This document shows positions 8,687 through 17,857 of a stretch of 64,000 nucleotides of DNA, in pieces; within the stretch, counting starts at the first letter, position 1; each line of letters begins with the position of its first letter. A program made the position numbers and the translations under genes. Source of the DNA: Clostridium cuniculi (GTDB lineage: Bacteria; Bacillota; Clostridia; Clostridiales; Clostridiaceae). The stretch lies in NCBI RefSeq assembly GCF_004353185.1, contig NZ_SMUS01000003.1:62001-126000 (forward strand), given 5' to 3'. The notes under the pieces were generated by a model that was not told the DNA's origin, ran no database searches, and was given only the letters and a program-made list of their open reading frames with translations.

Positions 8687-9721
8687 CTATCTAGAAGCTT
8701 TTCGATATCCTGCATCAATTGCTTCTTGTTCACTATTGAAGTTAACAAGATATTTAGAATCTGCCATGTTTTCATAATCTTTTTGACCAGGGCAATGATA
8801 GATTTTTGATTTTGAGTTTCCTCTTATTACAGTTTCTTCATTAGAAGAAGTAGTATTATTAGTACTATTTGAGTTATTACTTGAATTTGTAGAATTAGTT
8901 GTATTATTTGATGATTCAGTTTCTACTATTTCTTCACCACTAAGGGCACTATTACCAGTTGCATAATCTATTGTAATTCCAGGTTGAACATTATATACAA
9001 ATACATTAAATTCAATTCCTTCACCGTTATCTTCTACAGATTTTGCTTCCATTTGAACACCAGTTGCAACAAGGTTATTTCCTTCAAATACAGGTGTTAC
9101 TCTATATAAAACATGATTATTTGTTTCTTTTATATAGTCAGCTACCATGTTTTCATATGGCAACATTAATGTCGCATTGAAGTATCTTGTACCAGTAATT
9201 AGGTTTCTATCATTTGCATTTTCAGCAGTTAATTGATAACCAATTAAGTGAGATCTATTATAAAGATATTTTCCTTCAACAATATCATATTTTACTGATT
9301 GCCAACCACTTGGTTTAACAGAACTAATAGATTCTCTTTTCTCTGTTGGCATTATATCTGTCCCTATATTAGCATATGCAACACCACATCTTCCTAAGCT
9401 ATCTAAAGGACTATATTCCTCAAAAGAAGTAGTTGTTAAATCTGATTCAGAAAAATTAGGAACATTATTATTTAATATTATATAGTCTTCGCCAGAGTAC
9501 TTTGGAATATCAGAAATATCTGAAACACTTATATTATTATCATCAGTGTTTCCATTTGGGTTAGTTAAAAGTATATTATTAGAATTAGAGTTTTCAATTA
9601 CTTGTCCACTGTTGTTTGTAGAGGAAATATTAGTTGAAGAGCAACCAATAAATCCCAATAAGCATACTAAAACCCCTAAAGTCATAATTAGTGATTTTTT
9701 TAATTTAAATATATTTTTCAT
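8687..9721 (-). CDS. Secreted lipoprotein, DNA/RNA non-specific endonuclease
   Basis: The 344-residue protein starts with a lipoprotein signal (basic start, hydrophobic core, lipobox LGFIGC). The nuclease domain (about residues 80-255) carries NRSHLIGYQL, a variant of the DRGH-type beta-beta-alpha-metal motif, and NDRNLITGTRYFN with the metal-binding Asn. This resembles the EndA/DNase family of Gram-positive surface nucleases. A Ser/Asn/Thr-rich linker of about 40 residues leads to a C-terminal module (KIYHCPGQKDYENMADSKYL) seen on several clostridial extracytoplasmic nucleases. It probably degrades extracellular DNA on the outer membrane face. The upstream gene ends in its start codon, so translation is coupled. 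Confidence 0.85.
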   Translation of the reverse strand: MKNIFKLKKSLIMTLGVLVCLLGFIGCSSTNISSTNNSGQVIENSNSNNILLTNPNGNTDDNNISVSDISDIPKYSGEDYIILNNNVPNFSESDLTTTSFEEYSPLDSLGRCGVAYANIGTDIMPTEKRESISSVKPSGWQSVKYDIVEGKYLYNRSHLIGYQLTAENANDRNLITGTRYFNATLMLPYENMVADYIKETNNHVLYRVTPVFEGNNLVATGVQMEAKSVEDNGEGIEFNVFVYNVQPGITIDYATGNSALSGEEIVETESSNNTTNSTNSSNNSNSTNNTTSSNEETVIRGNSKSKIYHCPGQKDYENMADSKYLVNFNSEQEAIDAGYRKASR

Positions 9722-10140
9722 TAGTATATTCTCCTATAAGTTTCTTTTGTTATTTTTTCATGGGAGGATCCTTGAAATTCTTCTACTTCAAGTAGTTCCC
9801 ATAAGTTAGTGTTTAGATCAATATCAAAATAGAAGTCTGATGGATAAAGACGATTCCATTTATAAACAACTATAGTATTTATATTATTTATATAATTTTT
9901 TACTTCTGTGTTTTCTATTAAACAAAAGTCGGTATCAGGACATTCATTTAAAAAGTTTTCACAGACTTTTATATTGCCATCATCAATATCCTTATATAAT
10001 TTATAAGAGTATTCATTCATAAAAAGATTTTGATTTTTTACAAGTTCTTTTATGTTAGTTCTAAGAACTTTATCTTGACTTTGTCTTCTTTTATTAAACA
10101 TAAGTCCATTTTTATCATCTAGGCAAACAATTATATTCAT
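9721..10140 (-). CDS. Small acidic cytosolic protein coupled to the nuclease gene
   Basis: I do not recognise this 139-residue protein. It has no signal peptide or membrane segment, so unlike its partner it should stay in the cytosol. It begins MNIIVCLDDKNGLMFNKRRQ, a pattern seen in small ribonuclease-Z-unrelated clostridial hypotheticals. Asp and Glu residues are frequent. Its TAA overlaps the nuclease ATG by one base, so the two are translated as a unit. A protective or regulatory role toward the nuclease is possible but rests on position only. A GGAGG site precedes the ATG. Confidence 0.75.
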   Translation of the reverse strand: MNIIVCLDDKNGLMFNKRRQSQDKVLRTNIKELVKNQNLFMNEYSYKLYKDIDDGNIKVCENFLNECPDTDFCLIENTEVKNYINNINTIVVYKWNRLYPSDFYFDIDLNTNLWELLEVEEFQGSSHEKITKETYRRIY

Positions 10141-10380
10141 TACTATCCTCCTTTTATATTCTTCGTAATATTATATCAAAAATTGATGAATATAGTTATA
10201 ATATTTCATATTTAGAAGTTAAAAAATCACAGGAAATTTATGGTGTATTATTTTTGTTAATAATAAATTTAGGAACAGTTACAATAATGTAAGGTAAATG
10301 TAATGAAGTTAAATATGAATTTAATTTTATAATTACTATAATAAAAGCATAACGAAAAACAAAATAGGAGCTGATTATTA
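10141..10380. other. Intergenic region upstream of the small ORF
   Basis: This AT-rich region holds the promoter for the leftward nuclease operon and a TATAAT (10337-10342) that can serve as -10 for the small rightward transcript. The matching -35 is poor. I see no other structure. Confidence 0.4.
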
Positions 10381-10470
10381 ATGAAAAAATTAATTGAATT
10401 AATAAAAGTTGTTGGACTAGTTATGTTTGCAGGATATGATGAAGAGAAGTTTAACTTATGTCAGAAATAA
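10381..10470 (+). CDS. Putative 29-residue peptide in its own transcription unit
   Basis: An ATG with AGGAG ten bases upstream opens a 29-codon frame: MKKLIELIKVVGLVMFAGYD, then a charged tail ending NLCQK. The first 18 residues form a basic/hydrophobic helix, as in small membrane peptides, leader peptides or type I toxins. A candidate -10 lies upstream and a clear terminator about 60 bases downstream, so a short transcript of about 230 bases is likely. It precedes a Bce-type two-component system, but no link is shown. It is not AgrD-like: there is no internal Cys thiolactone segment. Confidence 0.4.
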   Translation: MKKLIELIKVVGLVMFAGYDEEKFNLCQK

Positions 10471-10531
10471 AAGTTTAAAAATTATGGTGAATATATAAAA
10501 AGGTAAATAAAATGTATTATAATGTGTAATG

Positions 10532-10575
10532 AAGCTTTGATTAATAGAGAAAAATATTAACAAAGCTTTTTGTTT
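10532..10575 (+). terminator. Terminator of the small-peptide unit
   Basis: AAGCTTTG-a-TTAATA pairs with TATTAA-CAAAGCTT (one bulged A), followed by TTTGTTTT. It lies before the response regulator gene, isolating that operon from the small upstream unit. Confidence 0.8.
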
Positions 10576-10615
10576 TAAGGAAATTTAAAATGAATAATTA
10601 TGTGAGGAGTACAAG

Positions 10616-11287
10616 ATGAGTAAAATTTTTATAGTTGAAGATGAAAATACCATAAGAGATGAGTTAAGTATTTTTTTAGCTAGATATGGATATGAAGTAG
10701 AAGCACCAGAGAGTTTTGAAAATATTATAGAAGAAATAAAGAAGAGTAATTCAGATTTAATATTATTAGATATAAACTTACCTATATTTGACGGATATTA
10801 TATATGTAGAGAAGTTAGAAAGTTTTCAGAAACTCCAATAATAGTTGTTACTAGTAGAGATAGTGATATAGATGAACTTATGAGTATGAATTTAGGAGCG
10901 GATGATTTTGTAACTAAGCCTTATAATACTCAAATTTTACTGGCGAGAATTGAAGCAATTTTAAAGCGAGTAAATAGAAGTTCAACACCACAAGATGTAT
11001 TAGAGTATAAGGATATGAAGGTTAATTTATCAAATGGAACAGTAACTTATGATGATAAAACTATTGAAATAACCAAAAATGAATTGAAAATCCTATCTTA
11101 TTTAATAAAAAATAAGGGGAAAATAGTTTCAAGAGAAAAGTTAATGAATTATCTTTGGGATTGTGAAATGTTTATAGATGATAATACTTTATCAGTAAAT
11201 GTTACAAGAATTAGAAAGAAACTTGAAGAGATAGGGCTTAAAAATATAATTGAAACTAGGAGAGGATTAGGGTATATAATGTCATGA
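10616..11287 (+). CDS. OmpR/PhoB-type response regulator, BceR-like
   Basis: The 223-residue protein has a receiver domain followed by a winged-helix DNA-binding domain. The acidic pair is EDE near the start, the phosphoacceptor Asp is in LILLDINLP, and the conserved Lys is in VTKPY. The C-terminal domain ends with the typical RGLGYIM. The stop overlaps the kinase start (ATGA). With the intramembrane-type kinase and BceAB-like transporter downstream, it fits regulators of the BceRS family that answer peptide antibiotics. The likely target is the pair of dyads at 13374-13403. Confidence 0.9.
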   Translation: MSKIFIVEDENTIRDELSIFLARYGYEVEAPESFENIIEEIKKSNSDLILLDINLPIFDGYYICREVRKFSETPIIVVTSRDSDIDELMSMNLGADDFVTKPYNTQILLARIEAILKRVNRSSTPQDVLEYKDMKVNLSNGTVTYDDKTIEITKNELKILSYLIKNKGKIVSREKLMNYLWDCEMFIDDNTLSVNVTRIRKKLEEIGLKNIIETRRGLGYIMS

Positions 11288-12294
11288 GTATAATTACCTT
11301 TATAAAGGAAAGAATGCTATTCCTTATGGTTAATTTAATTATGTTTTTATTAATAGGAATATTAATGAGAATAGTAGAGGTACCAATAAATATAATACTT
11401 ATATTGTTTTTAATATGGTTTGGACCAGTAGTAATATATATGTTTTTAGAGTTTATTAAATATAATAGATATTTAAAGAACTTAACTGATACTATAGATG
11501 GTTTAGATAAAAAATATTTATTGCCAGAAGTTATTAATGAACCTAGGTTTCAAGAAGAAAGAATTATTAATGAAGTTTTAAAAGAATGTAATAAATCTAT
11601 GCATGAAAATGTTAAGCATTATAAAAATGAGCAAATTGAGTATAGAGAGTATATAGAGACCTGGGTGCATGAAATAAAAACTCCAATTGCCTCAGCTAAG
11701 CTTATTTTAGAAAATGATGATAGTAATTTAAGTTCAAGAATTAATTATGAAATGAAGAGGGTAGAAGGTTTTATTGAACAAGTTTTATATTATGCTAGAA
11801 GTAGTGATGTAAGTAAAGATTATATAATTAAAAAGTTTTCATTAAGAGATGTTGTAATGAAAGCTGTTAAGAATAATAGTAGAGATTTTATAAATAGAAA
11901 TATTAAATTAAACATTAAGGAAGTAGAAGGAACTATTTTTAGTGATGAAAAATGGGTAGAGTTTATTATAAATCAAATTATAATAAATGCAGTGAAATTT
12001 TCTATACCTAATAAAGGGGAGGTTTCAATATTTTCAAAGATAAACGAAAATAATATTATTTTAACTATAGAGGATAATGGCGTTGGAATAAGTGAAAAAG
12101 ATATAGATAGAGTATTTGAAAAAGGATTTACAGGTGAAAATGGACGTAAGTTTGGAAAATCAACGGGGATAGGGCTATATTTATGTAAGAAGCTTTGTGA
12201 TAAGCTTGGTATTGGAATAAGCTTATCTTCAAAAGAAGGTTTAGGGACTAAAGTATATATAGTTTTCCCTAAAGGAAAGTTTAGTAATTTTTAA
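11284..12294 (+). CDS. Intramembrane-sensing histidine kinase, BceS-like
   Basis: The 336-residue kinase has two N-terminal helices with almost no extracellular loop, so it cannot sense ligand by itself. The phosphoacceptor H-box is WVHEIKTPIASAKL. An N-box (NQIIINAVKFS) and G-boxes (DNGVGIS, STGIGLYL) complete the ATPase domain. Kinases of this type are typically switched by their partner Bce transporter, which detects flux of peptide antibiotics. The gene overlaps the regulator by four bases and ends in a terminator. Confidence 0.9.
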   Translation: MSIITFIKERMLFLMVNLIMFLLIGILMRIVEVPINIILILFLIWFGPVVIYMFLEFIKYNRYLKNLTDTIDGLDKKYLLPEVINEPRFQEERIINEVLKECNKSMHENVKHYKNEQIEYREYIETWVHEIKTPIASAKLILENDDSNLSSRINYEMKRVEGFIEQVLYYARSSDVSKDYIIKKFSLRDVVMKAVKNNSRDFINRNIKLNIKEVEGTIFSDEKWVEFIINQIIINAVKFSIPNKGEVSIFSKINENNIILTIEDNGVGISEKDIDRVFEKGFTGENGRKFGKSTGIGLYLCKKLCDKLGIGISLSSKEGLGTKVYIVFPKGKFSNF

Positions 12295-12339
12295 ATTTAA
12301 TGATATTCTTTTAAAATAATGTGGAAATATGTATAACAG

Positions 12340-12369
12340 AAATGATGTCCATTATGGACATCATTTTGA
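12340..12369 (+). terminator. Terminator after the two-component system
   Basis: AAATGATGTCCAT pairs with ATGGACATCATTT across a single-base loop and is followed by T-rich sequence. It lies before the oppositely oriented methyltransferase and may act in both directions. Confidence 0.8.
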
Positions 12370-12426
12370 ATTTCAATATATTATAAAATTCATGATTTAA
12401 ATTTAATGATTAAATTTAGAATTTAT

Positions 12427-13185
12427 TTATTTCAGCATTCCAAAATACGCAACGGTTTTGTTTGGCATAGTTAGTATATTATTATCTACATGCTTATCAT
12501 ATAATTTGGATAACTCTTCTAGGTATTTCTGATAGTTTTTATCTCCTTCTTTCAATGAATATGAGCTAGATAAGCAACGGTTAATAAAAATATCTTGGGT
12601 AGTATATAAAATTGGATTATCAAACTCTACATAATTATACTTTTCATTAAAAAATTCCTTAATTCTTACATCATCTTTTTCGATACCACCACTAAATCCT
12701 TTAAAGTTTGGGCAATATTTAGAAAATATTTCAAAGCTGTGTAGATTTATTTCGCTACATGTATCACGCAGATTCCAAATTAGAAATACCCTTCCATCTT
12801 CTTTTAAGATTCTTTTACATTCTTCTTTAAATAGAGGAACATTAAACCAGTGAAAAGCTTGTGCTACAGTAATGAAATCAACAGAACTCTCATCTAAAGT
12901 TGTTTCTGTTGCTGTTCCATTAATTGAATGGAATTTCTTGTATTTAAATAATTCTTTTATAGCCTTATTTCGCATATCATTGTTGGGTTCAACACAATAT
13001 ACAGCACTTCCTTTATCTAATAGTAACTTAGAAAATTTTCCTGTTCCAGAACCAATATCAGCAATAACAGATTGATCTGAAAATCCATGCTGCAAATATA
13101 AATAATCAATAAGTTCATTTGCATATCCAGGACGTCCAAGCGTGTAAACATCTGCTAATCCATTAAATTTCTGTGTACTTTCCAT
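12427..13185 (-). CDS. Class I SAM-dependent methyltransferase
   Basis: The 252-residue protein has the Rossmann methyltransferase motifs. DIGSGTGKFSKLL is the SAM-binding loop, CVEPN the acidic residue for the ribose, and TVAQAFHWFN matches the motif IV region of the methyltransferase_11 group. The substrate cannot be deduced. It is transcribed opposite to the Bce-type genes on both sides and so looks inserted into that module. GAGGAG precedes the ATG. Confidence 0.88.
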   Translation of the reverse strand: MESTQKFNGLADVYTLGRPGYANELIDYLYLQHGFSDQSVIADIGSGTGKFSKLLLDKGSAVYCVEPNNDMRNKAIKELFKYKKFHSINGTATETTLDESSVDFITVAQAFHWFNVPLFKEECKRILKEDGRVFLIWNLRDTCSEINLHSFEIFSKYCPNFKGFSGGIEKDDVRIKEFFNEKYNYVEFDNPILYTTQDIFINRCLSSSYSLKEGDKNYQKYLEELSKLYDKHVDNNILTMPNKTVAYFGMLK

Positions 13186-13373
13186 ATGATAATCTCCTCT
13201 TCAAATTCTTATTTATCAAGTAGTTTAATAAACAACTAATTAGTAATTTAGTATGATTATTTATTAATCTTTCATTAATTATACATTAAAAATAGATATA
13301 AGATGGTGGAATTATGCTTAAGAGAGATATGTTTTATTTTTCAAATATTTATAAAAAATTTATAATTAAAAGA

Positions 13374-13403
13374 TTACGATTTTGTAAGATTACTGAAATG
13401 TAA
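13374..13403 (+). promoter_or_regulatory. Two response-regulator dyads upstream of the BceAB-like genes
   Basis: Two 14-bp dyads follow each other: TTACGATTTTGTAA (13374-13387) and TTACTGAAATGTAA (13390-13403). Both have the form TTAC-N6-GTAA, with centres 16 bp apart. They are followed by TTCAAT (13404-13409), 17 bp, and TACTAT (13427-13432), a plausible promoter. Dyads of this type upstream of bceA-like genes are the known binding sites of BceR-class regulators. Confidence 0.7.
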
Positions 13404-13507
13404 TTCAATATGTACTTTAATAACATTACTATAAAATAAATAATGAAGACAGCGATGATTACAAATACTTAAAGTAAGATAGATAAAATAATTGGAGGGA
13501 AGATTAA

Positions 13508-14275
13508 ATGAAAAATATATTAAAAGTTGAAAAAATAGAAAAGTATTATGGAAATAAAGATAATATAACAAAAGCTATAGACAATATTAGTTTTAGAGTA
13601 GACAAAGGTGAATTTGTTGGAATAATGGGGCCATCAGGAAGTGGTAAAACAACATTACTTAATTGTATTTCTACAATAGATACTGTAACTACAGGAAATA
13701 TTATAATAAATGATAAAGATATTACAAAAATGAAATCAAAGCAATTAGAGAATTTTAGAAAAGATGAACTAGGATTTATATTTCAAGATTTTAATCTTTT
13801 AGATACATTAACTGCTTATGAAAATATAGCTTTAGCCTTAACAATACAAGGTGTTAAACCTAGAGAAGTAGATACTAAGATAAAAAATGTAGCAGAAAGC
13901 TTAGGAATTTTAGAGGTTTTAAATAAATATCCTTATCAAATGTCTGGAGGACAAAAACAAAGAGTTGCATCTGCAAGAGCAATTGTAACAAATCCATCAC
14001 TTATTTTAGCTGATGAGCCTACAGGGGCATTAGATTCTAAATCTTCAAGATTACTTTTAGATTCTTTTGAAAAATTAAATAAAGATTTAGAAGCAACAAT
14101 TTTAATGGTTACTCATGATGCTTTTACTGCAAGTTATGCTCATAGAATTTTATTTATTAAGGATGGTAAAGTTTTTAATGAATTAGTAAGAGGAAATGAT
14201 TCAAGAAGAGAGTTTTTCAATAGAATAATTGAAGTAGTAACGTTGCTTGGAGGGGATGTAGAAAATGTATTCTAA
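13508..14275 (+). CDS. ABC transporter ATPase, BceA-like
   Basis: The 255-residue ATPase belongs to the MacB/LolD-type group. Walker A is GPSGSGKTT, the Q-loop is FIFQDFNLLD, the signature is MSGGQKQR and Walker B is LILADEPTGALD. It pairs with the BceB-like permease that begins inside its last codons (11-base overlap). Together with the two-component system upstream it forms a bacitracin/lantibiotic-type sensing and resistance module. Confidence 0.92.
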   Translation: MKNILKVEKIEKYYGNKDNITKAIDNISFRVDKGEFVGIMGPSGSGKTTLLNCISTIDTVTTGNIIINDKDITKMKSKQLENFRKDELGFIFQDFNLLDTLTAYENIALALTIQGVKPREVDTKIKNVAESLGILEVLNKYPYQMSGGQKQRVASARAIVTNPSLILADEPTGALDSKSSRLLLDSFEKLNKDLEATILMVTHDAFTASYAHRILFIKDGKVFNELVRGNDSRREFFNRIIEVVTLLGGDVENVF

Positions 14276-16277
14276 AATAGCAATAAATAATGTAAAAAAG
14301 AGTTTTAAAGATTATACAATATACTTTTTAACAATAGCTTTTGCTGTTTGTATATTTTATAGTTTTAACGCTATAGATGCTCAAAAAGCAGTATTAGTTA
14401 TGAGTAAGAGTCAAGCAGAATATATGACAGTTGTAACAACTTTAATATCATATGTTTCAATATTTGTATCATTTATTTTGGGTGGTTTAATTTTATATGC
14501 AAATAATTTCTTAATAAAGAAAAGAAAAAAAGAACTTGGAATTTATATGACTCTTGGAATGAGCAAGAGTAAGATATCAAAGATATTATTAGGTGAAACT
14601 TTAATAGTTGGAATTTTATCTTTAGTGGCAGGGTTATTACTTGGAGTATTACTTTCACAAGGTTTATCATTATTTACAGCTAAACTTTTTGAAGTAGATA
14701 TGACGGAGTTTAAGTTTATAGTATCATTTGGAGCAATTTGTAAAACAAGTCTTTATTTTGCAATTATATTTGGTGTATTAATGATATTTAATACAACTAT
14801 AGTATCAAGATACAAATTAATAGATATGTTAAATGCAAGGCGTAAAAATGAAGAGATAAAGATTAAAAATCCAATAGTATCTTCAATAATATTTATTATT
14901 TCAGTAGCAATACTAGTATTTGCATATTATCTTGTTACTAAAGTTGGGTTAAATATGCAAAAAATTGAATTTGAAGCTTCTATAGTTTTGGGAATTTTAG
15001 GTACAGTAGGATTCTTCTTTGGTATAGCAGGTTTTATAATATCTATGGTTCAAAGAAGTAAAAATATATATCTTAAAAAGCTAAATATATTTATAACTAG
15101 ACAAATTAGCAGTAAAGTAAATACTAACTTTCTTTCAATGGCAGTTATTTCTCTTATGTTATTTATAACTATAGTACTTTTATCAACAGGACTTAGCTTT
15201 AAAAGTGCATTAGAAGCAGGAATTGTAGCACCTTTTGATGCATCAGTTAAGTTATTTACAGAAGAAGGTGAAAAGTATACTAGTGTTGATCAAATCCTAA
15301 ATATAGCTAAGTATGATGTTAAGGATAATAAAGCTATTTTCTTCAATACTTATAGAATGGATGGTCCAGATGCAAATTCTATATTAAAAAATTATGCAGT
15401 AGGAAGTTTCAAAAAAGATTTAGATAATGGAAAAGAAAGATGGGAATTTATTGATGTGATTAAATTATCTGATTTTAATAAAATAAGAGAATTAGAAGGA
15501 AAGAGCACATTTACTATGAATGATGATGAAGTTATGCTTCTTTCAAATTTTAAATCTGCAAAAGCATCTATAGAAAATATGATAAAACTTAAGGGAACAG
15601 TTAATTTAAATGGAAAAGAATATAAAGTAGCAAATACAGATTATTTAGATGATGCACTTTATAATTCTGTAATAGCAGATAATGTATTGACTCTTATTGT
15701 AAATGATAATTTTGATGGAAATATATATTTAAGTGATGCATATATGGATGTTAATTATAAAAATCCAGGTGATGAATCAGCAGAAGAGGATATGCAAAAT
15801 TCATTTCATAATGTAAAAGATAATAAAGAACTTTATGATTTACCTTTAATAGTATATACAAAACAAGATGTATATAATGAAAACAAGGGAGTGAGTACAA
15901 TTATACTTTATATTGGATTATATTTAGGAATTGTATTCTTAATAGCAAGTGCAGCAGTTCTTGCTCTTCAACAATTATCAGAAGCTAGTGATAGTAGTGA
16001 TAGATATAAAGCATTAAAGAAAATTGGTGCAACGGAAAAAATGATAAATAAAACCATATTTGCTCAAACAGTAATTTATTTTATAATGCCATTAGGACTT
16101 GCGATAGTTAGTTCTATAGTAGGAATAAATGTAGTAAATAAGTATTTAAGTTTGTTTGGAAACACTAATATAGTACCAACAGCATTACTTACTTTAGCTA
16201 TACTTGTAATAGTATATGGTGGATATTTCTATGTAACATATACAGGATATAAGAGTATAATTAAAAATTCAAAATAA
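14265..16277 (+). CDS. ABC transporter permease, BceB-like
   Basis: The 670-residue FtsX-type permease shows about ten membrane helices. A large extracellular domain of roughly 200 residues (about 320-540) sits between the seventh and eighth helices, the trademark of BceB transporters. In this family that domain binds antibiotic complexes of cell-wall precursors and tells the kinase. The last three helices follow the conserved alternating FtsX pattern. GGAGGGG lies before the ATG within the ATPase gene. Confidence 0.92.
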   Translation: MYSKIAINNVKKSFKDYTIYFLTIAFAVCIFYSFNAIDAQKAVLVMSKSQAEYMTVVTTLISYVSIFVSFILGGLILYANNFLIKKRKKELGIYMTLGMSKSKISKILLGETLIVGILSLVAGLLLGVLLSQGLSLFTAKLFEVDMTEFKFIVSFGAICKTSLYFAIIFGVLMIFNTTIVSRYKLIDMLNARRKNEEIKIKNPIVSSIIFIISVAILVFAYYLVTKVGLNMQKIEFEASIVLGILGTVGFFFGIAGFIISMVQRSKNIYLKKLNIFITRQISSKVNTNFLSMAVISLMLFITIVLLSTGLSFKSALEAGIVAPFDASVKLFTEEGEKYTSVDQILNIAKYDVKDNKAIFFNTYRMDGPDANSILKNYAVGSFKKDLDNGKERWEFIDVIKLSDFNKIRELEGKSTFTMNDDEVMLLSNFKSAKASIENMIKLKGTVNLNGKEYKVANTDYLDDALYNSVIADNVLTLIVNDNFDGNIYLSDAYMDVNYKNPGDESAEEDMQNSFHNVKDNKELYDLPLIVYTKQDVYNENKGVSTIILYIGLYLGIVFLIASAAVLALQQLSEASDSSDRYKALKKIGATEKMINKTIFAQTVIYFIMPLGLAIVSSIVGINVVNKYLSLFGNTNIVPTALLTLAILVIVYGGYFYVTYTGYKSIIKNSK

Positions 16278-16293
16278 AATATTATAATGATAT

Positions 16294-16332
16294 ATATGGT
16301 GTTCTTCAGATTGAGGAACACCATATTTTATA
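16294..16332 (+). terminator. Terminator after the BceAB-like operon
   Basis: ATATGGTGTTCTTC pairs with GAGGAACACCATAT and is followed by TTTTAT. Confidence 0.85.
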
Positions 16333-16478
16333 TAATAAAGAGTTATATAATTAAATAAAAAGAATATTAATCATTATAGATATAGGAGTTTGAATTAAGA
16401 AGAGAAAGATATAAAATAAATTAGATATTTGTGTTAGAATAAATTAAGAAAATTTATATATAAGGCAGGAGATGTATC

Positions 16479-17450
16479 ATGGTAAAGTGGGGAATTATAG
16501 GTCCAGGTGCAATAGCAAATGCTTTTGCGAAAGAAGTTAATAACTCTCAAGGCGGAAAAGTTATTGCTGTATTTGGAAGAAATGAAGAAAGAGCTAAGAA
16601 CTTCTCAGAGAAATATAATATAGAAAAATATTATAGTGATATAAATAAATTTTTAAGTGATGACAATATAGATGCTGTATATATAGCTACTCCACATAAT
16701 TATCATATGGAATATGCAATAAAATGTATTAAGGCAAAAAAGCATATATTATGTGAAAAACCATTTTCATATAATTACAAAACTAGTAAAGAAGTTTTAG
16801 ATTTAGCAAAAGAGAATAATGTATTTATAATGGAAGCATTATGGACTTTATTTTTACCGGCAATAAATAAGACAAAAACTTGGGTTAAAGAAAATAAAAT
16901 AGGAAAAGTTAAATTAATTACAGCAAATTTTGGATTTAAAAGTGAAGAGGATGTTAATTCAAGATTATATAATGCAGATTTAGCTGGAGGGGCTTTGCTA
17001 GATGTAGGAATATACCCAATATTATTTTCAAATTTTATAATGAATGATATTCCTAAGGAAATAAAAGCAACTGCAGTAATGACTAGAACAGGTGTAGATG
17101 AAACTGATGTTATTAATTTAAAATATAAAGATGGAGCATTAGCATCATTAACATGCTCTATTGCAGCTGAAACAGATAATACGGCTGTTATATATGGAGA
17201 AAAAGGTAAAATAGTAATACCAACTTTTTGGATGGCAAAGGAAGCTTATTTGTATAGTTATGAAAGTGAAGAAAAGTTTGAAGAGAAATATAATGAAGCT
17301 GGATATAAATATGAGATTATAGAAGCTAATAATTGTATAGTTAATAAAGTTTTAGAAAGTGATATAGCATCACATGATGTAACTTTATGTTTAGCAAAAA
17401 TAATGGATGAAATTAGAGAACAAATAGGATTAGTATATCCTTTTGAATAA
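16479..17450 (+). CDS. Gfo/Idh/MocA-family oxidoreductase
   Basis: A 323-residue NAD(P)-dependent dehydrogenase. The N-terminal Rossmann motif GPGAIANAFAKE is preceded by WGII. CEKPFS carries the conserved EKP lysine, and the C-terminal domain has the DVGIYPI segment of the dimeric dihydrodiol dehydrogenase-like group. It probably oxidises or reduces a sugar or cyclitol, but the substrate is not evident. It is a single gene with a good AGGAGA site and its own terminator. Confidence 0.9.
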   Translation: MVKWGIIGPGAIANAFAKEVNNSQGGKVIAVFGRNEERAKNFSEKYNIEKYYSDINKFLSDDNIDAVYIATPHNYHMEYAIKCIKAKKHILCEKPFSYNYKTSKEVLDLAKENNVFIMEALWTLFLPAINKTKTWVKENKIGKVKLITANFGFKSEEDVNSRLYNADLAGGALLDVGIYPILFSNFIMNDIPKEIKATAVMTRTGVDETDVINLKYKDGALASLTCSIAAETDNTAVIYGEKGKIVIPTFWMAKEAYLYSYESEEKFEEKYNEAGYKYEIIEANNCIVNKVLESDIASHDVTLCLAKIMDEIREQIGLVYPFE

Positions 17451-17456
17451 ATTTAC

Positions 17457-17484
17457 AAAAAACACAGTAATTACTGTGTTTTTT
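17457..17484 (+). terminator. Terminator after the Gfo/Idh/MocA gene
   Basis: AAAAAACACAGTAA pairs directly with TTACTGTGTTTTTT, giving a 14-bp arm. It is flanked by T runs and is probably bidirectional with the leftward YciI gene. Confidence 0.88.
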
Positions 17485-17508
17485 AAATTCTTCTGTTATA
17501 AAATCATC

Positions 17509-17805
17509 TTAATCTTTAAACCACTCACTAGGAGATTCATTAAAATAATGAGGAGAAAATTCTGTAATATTATAATCTTGTATATTATTAATTTTAAGGG
17601 GCTCAGCAGATAAATAGTTATGTACATCATCAATAGATTCAGATTTCATAATAAATAATCCACCACTCATATCTGACTTAAGACCAGACATTAATATAAG
17701 TCCCTTATCCATTGCTTTTTGAGAATAAGACATATGATCTTTCATAATATTATCATTAATTAAATCAGGGTTTTTTATTGTACCTTCAACAATAAAGAAT
17801 TTCAT
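17509..17805 (-). CDS. YciI-like protein
   Basis: The 98-residue protein has the ferredoxin-like alpha-beta layout of YciI/YCII domains. It begins KFFIVEGT, has an HMSYSQKAMDKGLILMSG segment with the conserved His, and ends in a GGLFIM...PL pattern. The function of such proteins is poorly known. I start at 17805, because AAGGAG lies 8 bases upstream. A start 24 bases further out has no ribosome site. Confidence 0.8.
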   Translation of the reverse strand: MKFFIVEGTIKNPDLINDNIMKDHMSYSQKAMDKGLILMSGLKSDMSGGLFIMKSESIDDVHNYLSAEPLKINNIQDYNITEFSPHYFNESPSEWFKD

Positions 17806-17830
17806 TTTATCACTCCTTAAATTATACAAA

Positions 17831-17857
17831 AAAAGACCGTATTATGTGCGGTCTTTA
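17831..17857 (-). terminator. Terminator of the small winged-helix gene
   Basis: Read on the minus strand, AAAGACCG pairs with CGGTCTTT and is followed by seven T residues. The first arm overlaps the stop codon of the winged-helix gene. Confidence 0.85.

Noticed and set aside
10381..10470. An AgrD-type autoinducer precursor
   Set aside because: There is no internal Cys with a following thiolactone segment and acidic tail, and no agrB gene nearby.
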